Assembly: GCF_000165425.1 (NCBI RefSeq)
Contig: NW_001799628.1
Location: 62,001 to 126,000 of the forward strand
Length of the DNA: 64,000 bases
Reading direction: 5' to 3'
Source of the DNA: Paramecium tetraurelia
Taxonomy: Eukaryota; Ciliophora; Oligohymenophorea; Peniculida; Parameciidae
In this document: positions 26,168 through 38,420 of the stretch, one piece after another
Layout: each line of letters starts with the position of its first letter
Numbering within the stretch: the first letter of the stretch is position 1
Program-made: the position numbers and the translations under genes
Notes under the pieces: generated by a model
Told to the model about the DNA's origin: nothing
The model's database searches: none
The model's input: only the letters and a program-made list of their open reading frames with translations

Positions 26168-27784
26168 ATGGAATAAATTGAATAATTTTTAGCAAGCTAG
26201 AAATGCCAGAGACATCAAAAACAATTGAGCAAAATATTTTGTGAAAATTCAGAAGAAATAAAATTATAATAGTGCATTCTATGTGTTGATTGTGAAAAAG
26301 AAGTTCCTAATTCGTTAACAATTGGTTTACCTGAGTTTATAAGAGTGTGTAACAAAAATAACTAAAATTTCGTACCTATTGAAGTTTGTTTCAGAAGATT
26401 TGAAAATATTTTTAAATTATTGAGAGATATCTAATAAAAGGTTAGAAGTTAGATAGATGATGTTGAAAAATGTATAGAATAAGAAAAAAATGCCCTATCT
26501 TAAAAGACTATTGAAAATCAAATTAAACAAATCGTAAGGGATGAAAACCCTTAGAGCTAAATCATTAGAAATGAAATTAATAAAATAAATATAAATTTTA
26601 CAACGAAAATTATTTAGAAATTAGACAGTTTAAAGAATTTTGAAGAATAAAAAAAATGCAGAGAAGAAATTGAAGAATTGAAAAGAGAATTTAATTTATA
26701 ATAACAAATTCCACAATAATAATAATAATAATAATCAAAATTGTAATAATAATTGTAATAATAATAACAATAATAACAATAATAACAATTGCAATAATAA
26801 CAAATTCCATAATAAAGATAAGGTTTCATACACTTAGATAATAGTAATTAGTAATCAGAAACATGCTATTCAATTTCATTTAATCATAGTAATTCACTTA
26901 TGATTTCTGGATGTAATAATTTTATTAAATTGTGGGAATTTAAAGCAGGATAATTAAATCTGATCAAACATTTAGAAGGACATCAAGAAATTGTCACTAA
27001 TTTGTTATTCAGTAGCATTTCGAATAATTTTGTTTCTGGTTCAATAGATGGTCATTTGATATGTTGGTCTTATCTTTAGCAAAGCTAAATTAAAAAGTCA
27101 TAAACATACGAATTCCACGAAAAAGGAATAAGCTGCATGATTTTGAATAAGAAAGAAAATTTATTATTTACAAGTGATATGGATAAATAAATCATCATTT
27201 GGGATGCAGATTTGAGTAGCAATTTATTATCTATTCATCAAGTATTAGATAATCATACTAAGTAAGTGAATGGACTCAGTCTAAATGAAACTGAAAATAT
27301 TTTGGTTTCTTGTGGTTTAGATAAATAAATTATAGTATGGTAAAAAGTATCAGATCAATGGATATTTAAAAAAAATGTTAATTAATAAAGTTATGATTTT
27401 GGAACCAGAATTAAATTTATCAATAATGATCGATTTTTATGGGTTTCAGGATCTATGAATGGATAAGATTATTTATTCGATTATTAATTTAATATTTAGA
27501 ATGATTATATCCAGAAAAGGAATAAGTCATTCTTATCAGAAAAAGATTCAAAGGATAGCCTTTTCTTCCCTATTTTCTTTAATAAAGAAAAAAATATTGT
27601 TATAGTAAAACACAAACTTTACATTTATCTTTATAAAAAAGATGATCAAGGGTTATTGAATTCACTGCATTTAAAGAAACTAATTACTAATGACACATAT
27701 GGGGCAATAACAAGTGATGGCTAATTTTTAGTTTCTTGGGATTAATCAAACTAAAGATATGAAGTTTGTAAAATCATAATTTGA
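26168..27784 (+). CDS. Zinc-finger/polyQ/WD40-repeat protein, copy A
   Basis: Intronless frame of 538 residues. The N-terminus has a Cys/His cluster like a B-box or RING remnant (KCQRHQKQLSKIFC, then QQCILCVDCEKEV), then coiled-coil helices, then a glutamine tract at about residues 178-215 encoded mostly by TAA. Five to six WD40 repeats follow, for example SGCNNFIKLWEF, SGSIDGHLICWS, TSDMDKQIIIWDAD and SCGLDKQIIVWQK. This finger-coil-WD40 layout is common in ciliate multigene families and suggests a scaffold role. It is convergent with the coiled-coil gene (stops 170 bp apart). Copy B lies inverted about 10 kb away. Confidence 0.9.
26698..26820 (+). repeat. CAA/TAA microsatellite encoding polyglutamine
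   Basis: A run of TAA, CAA and TAG triplets inside WD40 copy A, all glutamine in this code. The matching tract in copy B is much shorter (near 39385-39430), so the tract has changed length since the duplication. Confidence 0.85.
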
Positions 27785-27953
27785 ATTATTAATATGTTAT
27801 CGAATAAAATTAATTATAATTCTTTCTAAATATTTAGTTGTCATTTATAGATCTTTATTCTTACAAACAACTGCAATTAATTATTGAAAATAAATAAGTT
27901 GAATTTATTCTTGCTCATGATTTAAAGAAATTTGAAATTTACATACATATAAA

Positions 27954-29690
27954 TCAATCCTTATTAAAGTGATGTTTCAATATTATTTATTTTCTTAGTA
28001 ATTCTTCTTCCACATTTATTAAAAAATGATCAAATTATTCCTTTAATTTTTGTTTTTCCATAAAACTGTCTATCTTATTCTTAATCAAACCATTAAAGAA
28101 CTGAAAGGTTTTTTCTAGGTTTTCTTAAAAATATCAAATAAATATTTACAATTGTGGATTTCATCTAGAGTTGATTGTAATTTATTAATCTAAGTTTTAC
28201 TCCAATTTGATATTTCATCTAGTTATTTTTTATATAATGCAGCCTCCTTTTTATAATTCACTTATTAATTTAACTTTTAATTTGAATCTAAAATTCCATT
28301 ATTCATTTGACCACAATTTTAAATGATATTATTTAGTTAGACATTACTATTCTTTATTTCATTAATCTAATTTTAGAGAGATTAATTTATATTAAGTAAA
28401 TTCTCTTTCTCTTTTTCTTTTACTTATAATTCTGTTTACAAATTTTCAATTAAATTATCTTGTTTTTTTTTATAAATCTAAGACTCATCCATTTAAGTCT
28501 AAAACTCTCCTAAAGTTTATATAAATGTCTACTTTTCCTTACAATAGGTCATTTATTTTTTGTCAAGTTCGAAAATTTTTTTTTTCAAATTCTAAATCTC
28601 TTATAGTTATTTAATATCCTTTTATTCTAGTTAAGTTGCGTAATTTTTTTAATTAATGTTAGCTTGTTCATATCGTTATAATTTTTGTTATAATTCATAA
28701 TTTTCTTCTACAATCTACATTAATTATAATCTTTAATCTTGAAATTCTCTTAGTTTATTTTATAATTATTGATTTTCTATTTTTAAATCATAAAATTCGT
28801 GATTCTTGATATTTATTTCGTTATTGATTTCTTCTAGTTTTTGTTATTACACAATCAGTTTATTTTATTGCTATTGATGCAGTTCCTCGATAAATTTTTT
28901 TGTTTTATTTTATGTCTCTTAATATTCTGATTCAGTTAAACCTATTTATATTGATAAATTTTGTATTTCTAACTACATTTATTCTAATTATTATTAAAGA
29001 TTTTCTTTTTCCTTTCTATATATTCCATTTTCATTAGTTAGATTCTTTATATAAGTATAATAATACCAGAATTTTCTCATTTTTTAATTTATTTTCATTC
29101 TCCAATTATGTTAGCTATTCTTTTATTTATATTGATATGGATTGTTCTTATCCTATTCGTTATTTTGCCTCTTCTAGTTAGATTTTCAGCTATTCCTGAT
29201 TTTCCTTATGCATTTCCTCTTTTTCTAGAATCTATTGAGACAATAAATGAGTATATTATTTAAGTTCCTAAATTAACTTTTCTTTTTCCTTAGTATTTTT
29301 CTAATCCTATAATTATTGTTCAAGCTATAGGATATGGGCCCTTTGTTTATCAGCTTTCTTTTGGACTTCTTTTAGGGTAATTTCGTATTGCATATTTAAC
29401 ATTTCTGAACGTTTAAAATTAGTTTCTAATTGAGCCTCTAAGACTAGAATAAAGAATTACTCCAATTTTTGAGCTCCACCTATTTAATCACCTTATCGGA
29501 TTCAAGATTCTTAAACTTTATATTTAGTTGCTCTATTTCCTTTTAGAGTTACTTCTCAACTAAATTAAGTCTCTATTTAATATTACTGAATTATTGTTAC
29601 TTTGTTTTCGATTTGCAGGCTTCCTATTAATTTATTTTGTCTTTGAAATTCTTCCTCTGATCGAATTATTTCTATTTCATCATCGCTCAT
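27954..29690 (-). CDS. Long coiled-coil protein, function unknown
   Basis: Begins MSDDEIEIIRSEEEFQRQNK and is a nearly continuous Gln/Glu/Lys/Asn-rich coiled coil of about 540 residues, for example EITLKEVQKKADKQRAH and KLKEQFDHFLINVEEE. Introns fit near 29595 (28 nt), 29440 (23 nt), 29050 (22 nt, ending AAG) and 28150 (26 nt, ending AAG); each is needed to avoid a TGA. It ends LLRKQIILKHHFNKD. No family is recognised. The last ~20 codons lie within the left arm of the inverted repeat and a decayed copy sits at 38165-38252. Confidence 0.75.
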
Positions 29691-29867
29691 TTCTGTAATA
29701 AATATTTATAAAAGAATTATAAAGGTTAATAAAGAATCAATACTGATGTAAATTTATAATAAAGTATATTTAAGCAACATTTAAAAGATTATTCTATTAA
29801 ACTTAATTCTGAATCAATTAATATAAAATTATTTATACATTTCAAATAAATCATGACCACATCACTG

Positions 29868-32800
29868 TCAGTTGTATTCATCTTACGGAACTAGATTTTC
29901 ATTGTGCCATACTTTAATTTTTAATTTTTGAGATCTATCAAGCCTCCATACCTATATTGCCTCTTATACAGCTTCACTGACTTATTTCCAGAGCACTGCA
30001 GATCTAGCATTAGCTTTATCAGTATTTTTTAACATTAGTATTATCAAATTATATCTAGAAAAATAATTCCAACAACAACAATTGAAAATATTTCTGCTCT
30101 CAATAAGCCAAGGAAACCTCTAATTAATAGAATTTCTACAAGGATTTATAATGCGAGAGTTTTCTTCGATAATCATGAAAATAAAGACTATGAAAAATAG
30201 AATCATAAAAGCATTAATAATAAACTATCCAGAAAACGTTAATTAAACGGCTTCACTTTCAGGATTTGACTTCACAGCAGTTGTAATTACATAAGAGATT
30301 GTGAGCATTATAAAAGAGCCCTAATCAAATTTATTAAGTTTTCTATTATAATATGGTTAAAAGTAATAGGACAATGAGACATAAAACAAAACCAAAAGCA
30401 ACGACGAAAGACCCTAAATAAGATAGATAATATTATACCATATATAAGACCTCTTGAGCCAATAAGCAATAAAGTAAACATATTCCAGCTCTGATATAAA
30501 TTTTAATGAACTCCCAATAAAATTTTATCTCTTTGTTAATCTAAATGTATTCAATATAGATGTATCCCCATAATAGTTGGTATTTATTTTTAGGAAGTTT
30601 ACCAAGATAAAAGTCCTTTGATAATTTTCCTAACAATAAGAGAGGTAAGAATAATAATAAGAAAAATCCTGGATAAATAAACCATTTCAACATAATTGAG
30701 TGATTATTTGAGTAATACTTAAAGGATACATTAGCTTAAATATAAGAATCATCAGAGATGTCTCTTCTAATAATAAGGTTTAAGAATTCTATCAAATATA
30801 CAGGCTAAAAATATAGAAACATATAAATAAGCATTGTTTTAATGTATTTCTACTTCTTTTTTAAAAACTTCTTGAAAATCAATATTTCGATAATAATAAT
30901 CATTGCGACATAACAAATAAGTGTTAGAGTCAAGGACCAAATTAATCTCAGATAAATAATATCTGGTACAATTTCTTCAACTAGCAAGCAATCCAAAGCA
31001 TTATCAAAAGTAAAAGCTGGCATAGCGATTGTATTGATTATATCTTTGCTACTTTGAGATATTACTTATCTCTATCCTTCTATGAGAGATATCAATTAGA
31101 AGAAATTCATAAATATTTTAATTAAAATAGCCGATTTGTTAGAGTGGCCTCTAAAATAGTTGATTGAGAATGAATTCAAAATTTATAAGCGAAAATGGTT
31201 TTTTATTCTGTCTTCATGACCATATATCGTAAGAAAAGTGGTTAATATTATGATGATGCAGGTAATCACTATAACAGATTTGTTATTTGTTCTTTCTGAG
31301 CATCTTTTGCATTCAAACTTAGCAGAATTGTAATAAGATTCTTCCCAATGAATAGCATAGATATCACACTCTTCACAAAGTGCTCCTATCTGTCCAATTT
31401 GACACATGTCATTTCCAACATAAAATCCTCCTTTGCAATTCTCAACCTAATTTATACATTTTTCAATATTGTCAGTTTCATAATTTGGTCTCCAGAATTA
31501 TTCTTAAACCTTAATTCTATTCATATATGTGTAATTCATAGAATAATAATCAATTACTTTGCATACTGGATCCTTATAAATTAAAGAGTATGTTCCAACA
31601 TTGCAAGGAGTACATGTTCCACTTATATTATCATATTTTTCACCTATTTAACATTCAACTGATCTTATTCTAACTTGTAAAGCATATTGAGTATCGAAAC
31701 CAATGCACTAATATGGGTATTAATTATGATATATAGGAATATTCACATGATTACTACTAAAAACCGCATCTAAAGTAATATTATTATAAGGGTCATAATT
31801 AATAATCTGGTCGGAATAGTCAAATCCCTAAGTGCTATTTTAAATGAAACTTCTATTAGTATTTCCTGACAAAGGTTGGAGTATTTCTCCTTAGGTTTTA
31901 TCGTAAAGAGCTGATAAACTGCAATATTAATTGTACTAATATCCCATAAAGTGATTATTTCTATCAAGAAATACAACTACAATAGTTTAATTTTCAAATT
32001 CAGACATTTTTTATCCACTCCTTATAATAATTGGATAAAATATCCAGCTTGTGCGAGAATCTAGATTAGCTTATTTTTGTATCTAATTATTTACTCTAAT
32101 TCCCATTTAAGTAGGATATTGAGCAACATCATTGCCAAATAATTTGGCATAACATTATAGAAAAGACACACTCATCAATTCATAATTATTGATTCCGCTC
32201 TCTACCATGGCAATTGCACCTCCAATACTAGCATTATTCTTATAATAGAAACTGTCCTCAATATTCAATTGTTGTTTAATTTGACTTCCGTTTTTTGGAT
32301 AGGATTCAAAATAGAAGCATCCTCCTCTGCCAGTAACAACTGCTAAAGTACAATAAGTCTCAGATGCATTAACAGTTAACCCATAAAAAGAAATACCACC
32401 TCCATGAACAGCCTTGACATCATAGATATTTAGTAATTTTACAATTACATTTGATAAATATGGTGGATTAGGAATAACATAGGTAAAGCTATAATTATTC
32501 TGAGTTTGATTAATTGTTTCTTCCTTCAAAATTCTTTTTGAAGACTAATTGAAATTAGCATATTCAGCAATTTTATAGGCTGTCAAATTTGAGTTTAAAG
32601 TTACGTTAATCAATGAGTCCATTTAAACCTATTATCTGAAGTACTATTCACTAGAAATCGAGAAGCATCCGTAATAAGATGATTCTGAGTTAGAACATCT
32701 ACAGGAGATCAGTTCAACCAAAGGAATTAGTTTTGAATTTGAGACCCTCATTATTTGTACAAAACCGCCATGACATTCCTTGCAGATTACATTGATGATA

Positions 32801-35800
32801 GCAACATTTTATAATTTTAAAGGTGTAGTCTCCTGAATCAAATCAAATAACATCAAAGCTGGATTGATTCTAAATTCTGAGAATTCTAATCTGATTTAAA
32901 GCAGTATACACAATCCATTATTAGTAATATTAGAACAATTTAAATTAGCTATTGAAATTGATGATATATTTCTGAATTATACAGTATCAGCCTATATTGG
33001 ATTTATTTATGGTTCTAATATTTCAATGTAGGGTCTGAATGATAGTACACCATGTTAAGATTAGATATTATTCAAAATTATAAAATTTGCTTGCCAGATT
33101 GAAATAAATCCATAATAATATAGACCTTCTGATTCACACCTATAGATTTCAATTGAACCATAATCTTATTCAACAGCAGCAATTCTCTTAATAAACAAAA
33201 ACATTTCAATTTATTAGAGAGACCCTAATTACTAAAAGTAAGCCAACGAAGATGTCTAATTCCCCGAGATCTTAACTTATTGAAGTATCATTCTTTACTC
33301 TGTTTAGGTTCTTGAATAAAATACTGTTTTAACGGCCAGACCACTTAAAGCATAGCAATTATTAAGTTCCGAATCTTCAATCATAAATTACTAACGTTTA
33401 TCATAACTCATCAAATAAATTCCACCACCTTCTCCTCTTGTAAAACAATGACTAAATTCTGAACTCTAAATCTTCATATCTAATTAAGATGCCATTGAAT
33501 CAATATATAAACAGCCTCCACTTGATGATACTGCTCCATTCAAGGGAGTATAGGCATATCTAATTGAAACATTTTTTAAAATAACCGTTCCTTCCTTCAA
33601 AGTTCTTAAGAACATTGCACCACCCAATTTAGAAGTCGAATTAGAGAAAATGCAATTACTCATGTTAAGATTGAAAGCAGATATATAAATATGTCCTCCT
33701 TCCGTTATTTCATTAATAGAAGGAACTGAAGATTGTGATAATTAATCAAAGTTACTATTATTCATTTAAATATTTGAAATGATTTAGGTTCCTACTTCTA
33801 AATAGAGGACTGCTCCAAAACCTTAAACAGAGTTTGATTTCCAAGTACTATTTGACAAAAGCAAAGTTCCAACTAAACTTCTCATCAAGAAGGTAGGATT
33901 GCTTGGTCTCAGTGATCCATCTATTTCCATTAAATGATGATTGTTGAAGAAATTCATGAAACTTATCTGCACAACTTACATTTGAGTGGAATCTATCAAT
34001 ATTGCAGATGAAGGAACTGCTAGAGCAGTTGTAACAATCGTACATTAAGTCACTTCTGCCCCATTGATAATGATGGTCTCTTAATAATCAGGCGTCGAAG
34101 TATTATAAACTAGATTACTCCAAGAGGATATTCCTACAAAAGAATTGTCTCTTCCAATCAGATTTATTAATTATATGTTGAATAACTTTACTTCTTTATA
34201 AGGATTGTTAATAAATAGACAATAATTATTTCGAATTTTTAGTCCTTCTTTTTAATTACAATTAATATTGATGAACTTAGTAGTCCAAACTTGCTCTACG
34301 TAAAAGATTGTTAAGTCTGCATTTTGGACACTGTTAAAATCTGAGACCATTAATGTGTTACTCTTCTCAACTCTTATTGATGCACTTGTTGCTGCTTCCA
34401 AGATTGTTTCATCAAACCCTTTAGTGCTAATCTATTTAATAATCAATCCTTTCATTGTAATATTTATGGGTATATCATAATCGTTTTAAATTTCAGTGAT
34501 TAGAATCAAACATGCAGGAGTTAGACAAATTACTTAATCAATTTCTAGATTGGTAAATTGCATCTTTAAACCTGAAAAATTTGGATCATTCAACTTAATG
34601 GTTTTAAGTTAATATTAAGTTTATATCAATCTACCTGAATTATTAAATAAAGTATTATGCAAATATACCGCACTTAATTCAATAGTTGTTATATGGAATA
34701 ATGCAGTAGAATTAACTTTAGAATCTTACATTTAAAAATTATTCACTTTGATCTATTGCATCGTCGAGAAATCAACAATTCCTCTTGAATTATTGTATTC
34801 AGTATTTCTCAGAGTTAAGTTATGAATATTGATGATACCCATAGGTTAATTAAAGGTATTTGTACTAAGAAAAGCACCATTGTTGACGAAGTAACATTTT
34901 ACAAATTGAACTTGTTCTAGCACAATTTTGTTATTCCATAAGGGTTGACTTGAAAAATTAGCTGGTTATATCTCGAAAAGTGCTTGGCTTTCAACAGCAA
35001 TATCAGAAAAAGTTACGTTTTTTAAATTAATTATTAAGTATGGCAATATTACGTTAGAATCGTAAACTAAGCCAAATGGCTTTGCCTGGAATGTAATCTC
35101 TTCACTGAGTAAATAGTTTTGAGATTGAATAACAACATCTTTGAAATTAATTTCATACGTATTCAAGAGCGAGGTAAAGAAAGGCTTTTACTTCTTTAAA
35201 GTAATTGACTTCTCACTATAAGGTGTAGTGTAATCCTTGGATACATAATGATCTTCAGCAAGTGTATTTCCGATTTTTACATTCTCTAGGTAGAACTTCG
35301 ATCCTGTGTTGTTTAGGAATTAAAGTCCAAAAGGTTCTTCAGGCCTGTATTGATCGCTTGAGGTCTTGGGTAGATCAGATGCTTGATATAAATCTATTCC
35401 ATTTAAAGAGACCGATGTAAAATATACAAAATATATTGACTTTTGGATGTACCATTTCAATCTTTCGTTCTTGTATGGAGAAGTGGTTTTGATTTTAAGT
35501 TCTACCTCTTTAGCAGAGAAGATATTTTTTCTAAAATTGGTAGTAAAATAAGTGTCTTTCTTGAACTCGCAATCATAATTAGAGTTATCCTTGTTATATT
35601 AAAATTCCAGTATAATTGTTATTTTTCTAATGGCATTCGTATTCCAATCAATAATATCTAGTTTATTTCCATCAATTAAATAATAATCTTCCAAAACAAT
35701 CTCGGCAGTCTTGGATGTAATATTATTGAATTTGGAGTTAATATTCAATACATTTACAGTTTATAATTATTTACAATCAGCTTTAATTACGATTTCAACA

Positions 35801-38013
35801 GAATCGTTTATACACTATGGACAAGCAGTATCTTGTTTGATGCATCTGCCAGTTATAGTATCCAAAAAAAACTTATCGGCACATTTGAATGATTAAGTTG
35901 AATACTTATCGTAAATCGGTAGAATAGGATCATAATAAGGATTTTCTCGATCCTTTTCTTCTTTAGTTCTTTCTCTACAACCAATAGTATCTTCTGGACA
36001 CATAATGCAATCATAACCATCGCTAGAAGCACTACGTGATTTTTAAGTATCATCAAAATTACACTCATCACAATAGCCCTTTAATCCTACTGCTGAAAAG
36101 ATTTTACAATTATCTCCTCCCATCTCGCATTATCCAAGATCGTCATTTTTAATAGGTCCCCTATTTAAGTCTGGTGGGAAACATTCTTCGCAAATAGGAC
36201 CTATGATTTCATCGTCTTCATCAAATTCGTAATCCCAGTATTAAGGGTAGTGAATAGATTTCAAGGAAATGGTGTAGCAAGTCTTACACTTTCCATTCTA
36301 AGAACATGGTTTACAATTTCCTTCTTCCATATCAACATAGTAGCCATCAATGCATCTTTAACAACGAATAACTGGTTCCTTTCCATCTTTTTGAGTTTTG
36401 ACAAATGACTAGCATAAATAATTATCTTTGCTTGAGAAATCCAAGGTGCATTGCCAAGTATTTTAATTATAATAAAGCATGTATCCAATATTACATTACA
36501 AACACTTTTTACCATCAGGTGGAACTTTTTGATAGGTCAAACAATCCACATTAGAATTATTCGATGAATCAATTTAAGTACATTAAGTCTTATCCTCAGA
36601 CAAGTAAAATTTGTCTTCGCATAATGCACACTTCATCTAAGAGTCACCTATTATAACACTGGTTATAAATACTCATCTTTGCTGGGAATTTCATATTATT
36701 ACTGATAGTTGCCATATCGGTTTGATCAAAATAAGTGCACAATTTACAATTTGCAATTGAACAATCAGCGCATCCAACTCCATCAGGTTAAAATATTTAG
36801 CTATATTTTTAACATTATCGACACTTCAACAAATATAGAAGTTCAAGTGCCTCAATATCTGATGCTGTTGCTTCTGTATTTTCAGGCTCAACAACTTTCT
36901 CTTTATCTCTTGTTGGGCTATAAAATCAAAAATATAGAATACAATTCCAAGTTATTCGTATACTCACATCGTTTGCAATTTGTGCCGCATCTAACACAAG
37001 TTTTTCTATTCAAAGATGGAATAGAAGTACTCTAAGCAGTACTTGTACAGTCCTCGCATCTTTATGCTATCCTAGTCAACTTAAACAAGTCTTCAAAAAA
37101 TAAATTTTCATTTGCTTCAAATCTTTTCGTTAACAACTCAGGTTTATTATTAAAGCTATCCCAAGGTTTTGTATTAAGATTCATTTAATTAAAACCAAAA
37201 TAACAGGTTTCACAACCCGAAAAGCATGCTACACATGTACTAGTGGTTTCTTTTTAATCAATCGCATTTCGAGTGGTTAGCATACTGAATCCTTTATTAC
37301 AAATCAAACATTCTTTTTTAGTTTCTATAACTGTCTTTCCTGAATCAGTTTTGATATTTGTAACTATCAAACAAGACTTACAATTATCTGGACAAGAATC
37401 GCATCCTCCAATTGCATCACTATATTAGTACTCCTCTGCACAACTGATGTACAATTTATTCAAATCATATGAATACTTTTTCTAAACTGGAAAGCATGTT
37501 GAATTTTGAGATTTACAAAAGTGATCACATCCATCACAAGCCTCTGTAATAAACTAAATCATTAACTCATTCAATGTACATTTTAAGATCCACTCTTTAT
37601 TACATAAAATAATTGTTTAAGAGGTCTTTCAATTTTGTGAAATGCAGAATTAACGCTTGTTGATTTCGTTTTATAGTCATAACTGCAAATTCGAGATTTA
37701 TCCCTAACTTACATATCATAAATACCATGTTTGACTATTGTCCAAACAATCTCCACAATAATAATTGTTGTCTTCATTGAATTTTTTATACGGACTATTC
37801 TATTTTCAATCAAAATTACCATTCTACGCAAAAATTTGCTCCTGCCTTAAGATTTAAATCAATATGATCTTCTGGCAATTAAAACAAAAAATATTCCTTT
37901 TCACATCTTTAGCAATTTCCTTTATCTTATGTAATACAATTTGGAACTTTTGGAGCTTCATCACATGTAATTTCATAAAACAAAGTTAATAGAGTTAAAA
38001 AAGTAATATACAT
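29868..38013 (-). CDS. Giant cysteine-rich, beta-helix-like, multi-pass surface protein
   Basis: An 8.1 kb gene, roughly 2,600 residues. The start MYITFLTLLTLFYEITC is a signal peptide. The first ~700 residues are full of C-x2-C motifs of the growth-factor-receptor/furin type (for example CDECNFD and CIMCPEDTIGC). The middle ~1,300 residues are Asn/Ser/Ile-rich repeats of the kind seen in pectin-lyase-like beta-helices (FKDVVIQSQNYLL, NVTFSDIAVES). Near the C-terminus comes C-x-I-G-x-I-G-A-L-C-E-E-C and then several membrane spans at about 29990-31300, including SVIVITCIIIILTTFLTIYG. It ends VPQDEYN. Small introns are present but not all mapped. It is probably a cell-surface protein; the ligand is unknown. 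Confidence 0.8.
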
Positions 38014-38420
38014 TATTTATTTATTAAATATCTATTCGAAATGTCTTATTCTCTTCTTTACAAAATAAGTTTATTGAATAAGTATTACGGAATCAATCAA
38101 ACTATAACTAATCATAAATCACACAATTAATTAGCAAATATATCTAAGCCAAGAGTCTTGCAATAATAAAAATCAAAGAATATTTTGATATTGTGAAACA
38201 AGAATTATTAATAAAATAAATAATATTTATAAATCACTTTAATAAGGATTGATTTATATGTATGTAAATTTCAAATTTCTTTAAATCATGAGCAAGAATA
38301 AATTAAACTTATTATTTTCAATAATTAATTGCAGTTGTTTGTAAGAATAAAGATCTATAAATGACAACTAAATATTTAGAAGGAATTATAATTAATTTTA
38401 TTCGATAACATATTAATAAT
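38014..38420. other. Gap between the giant gene and WD40 copy B
   Basis: About 400 bp. Positions 38190-38420 belong to the right inverted arm and hold the duplicated 3' flank with a remnant of the coiled-coil gene. Positions 38014-38160 should include the promoter of the giant surface-protein gene. No other ORF was found. Confidence 0.55.
38165..38252 (+). pseudogene. Remnant of the coiled-coil gene 3' end
   Basis: The plus strand reads KIKEYFDIVKQELLIKQ... and ends NHFNKD with TGA at 38250-38252. It aligns in frame with the last residues of the coiled-coil gene at 27954-29690 (KLKEQFDHF...VEEELLRKQ, ending HHFNKD). Only the last ~30 codons are present, without the rest of the gene. It is therefore a truncated copy carried over when the WD40 gene was duplicated in inverted orientation. 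Confidence 0.7.

Larger units (their letters stand above)
26083..28010 (+). repeat. Inverted repeat, left arm
   Basis: About 1.9 kb that recurs in reverse complement at 38190-40065. It covers the leader, the whole WD40 gene and the 3' end of the neighbouring coiled-coil gene. Similarity is near identity around the WD40 stop codon and the next ~180 bp. It is clearly lower (scattered substitutions and a shorter polyQ run) in the first half of the gene. Ends were judged by eye and could be off by tens of bases. Confidence 0.9.

Noticed and set aside
26614-26829. Minus-strand Tyr/Cys-rich ORF
   Set aside because: It is the antisense shadow of the polyQ tract in WD40 copy A.
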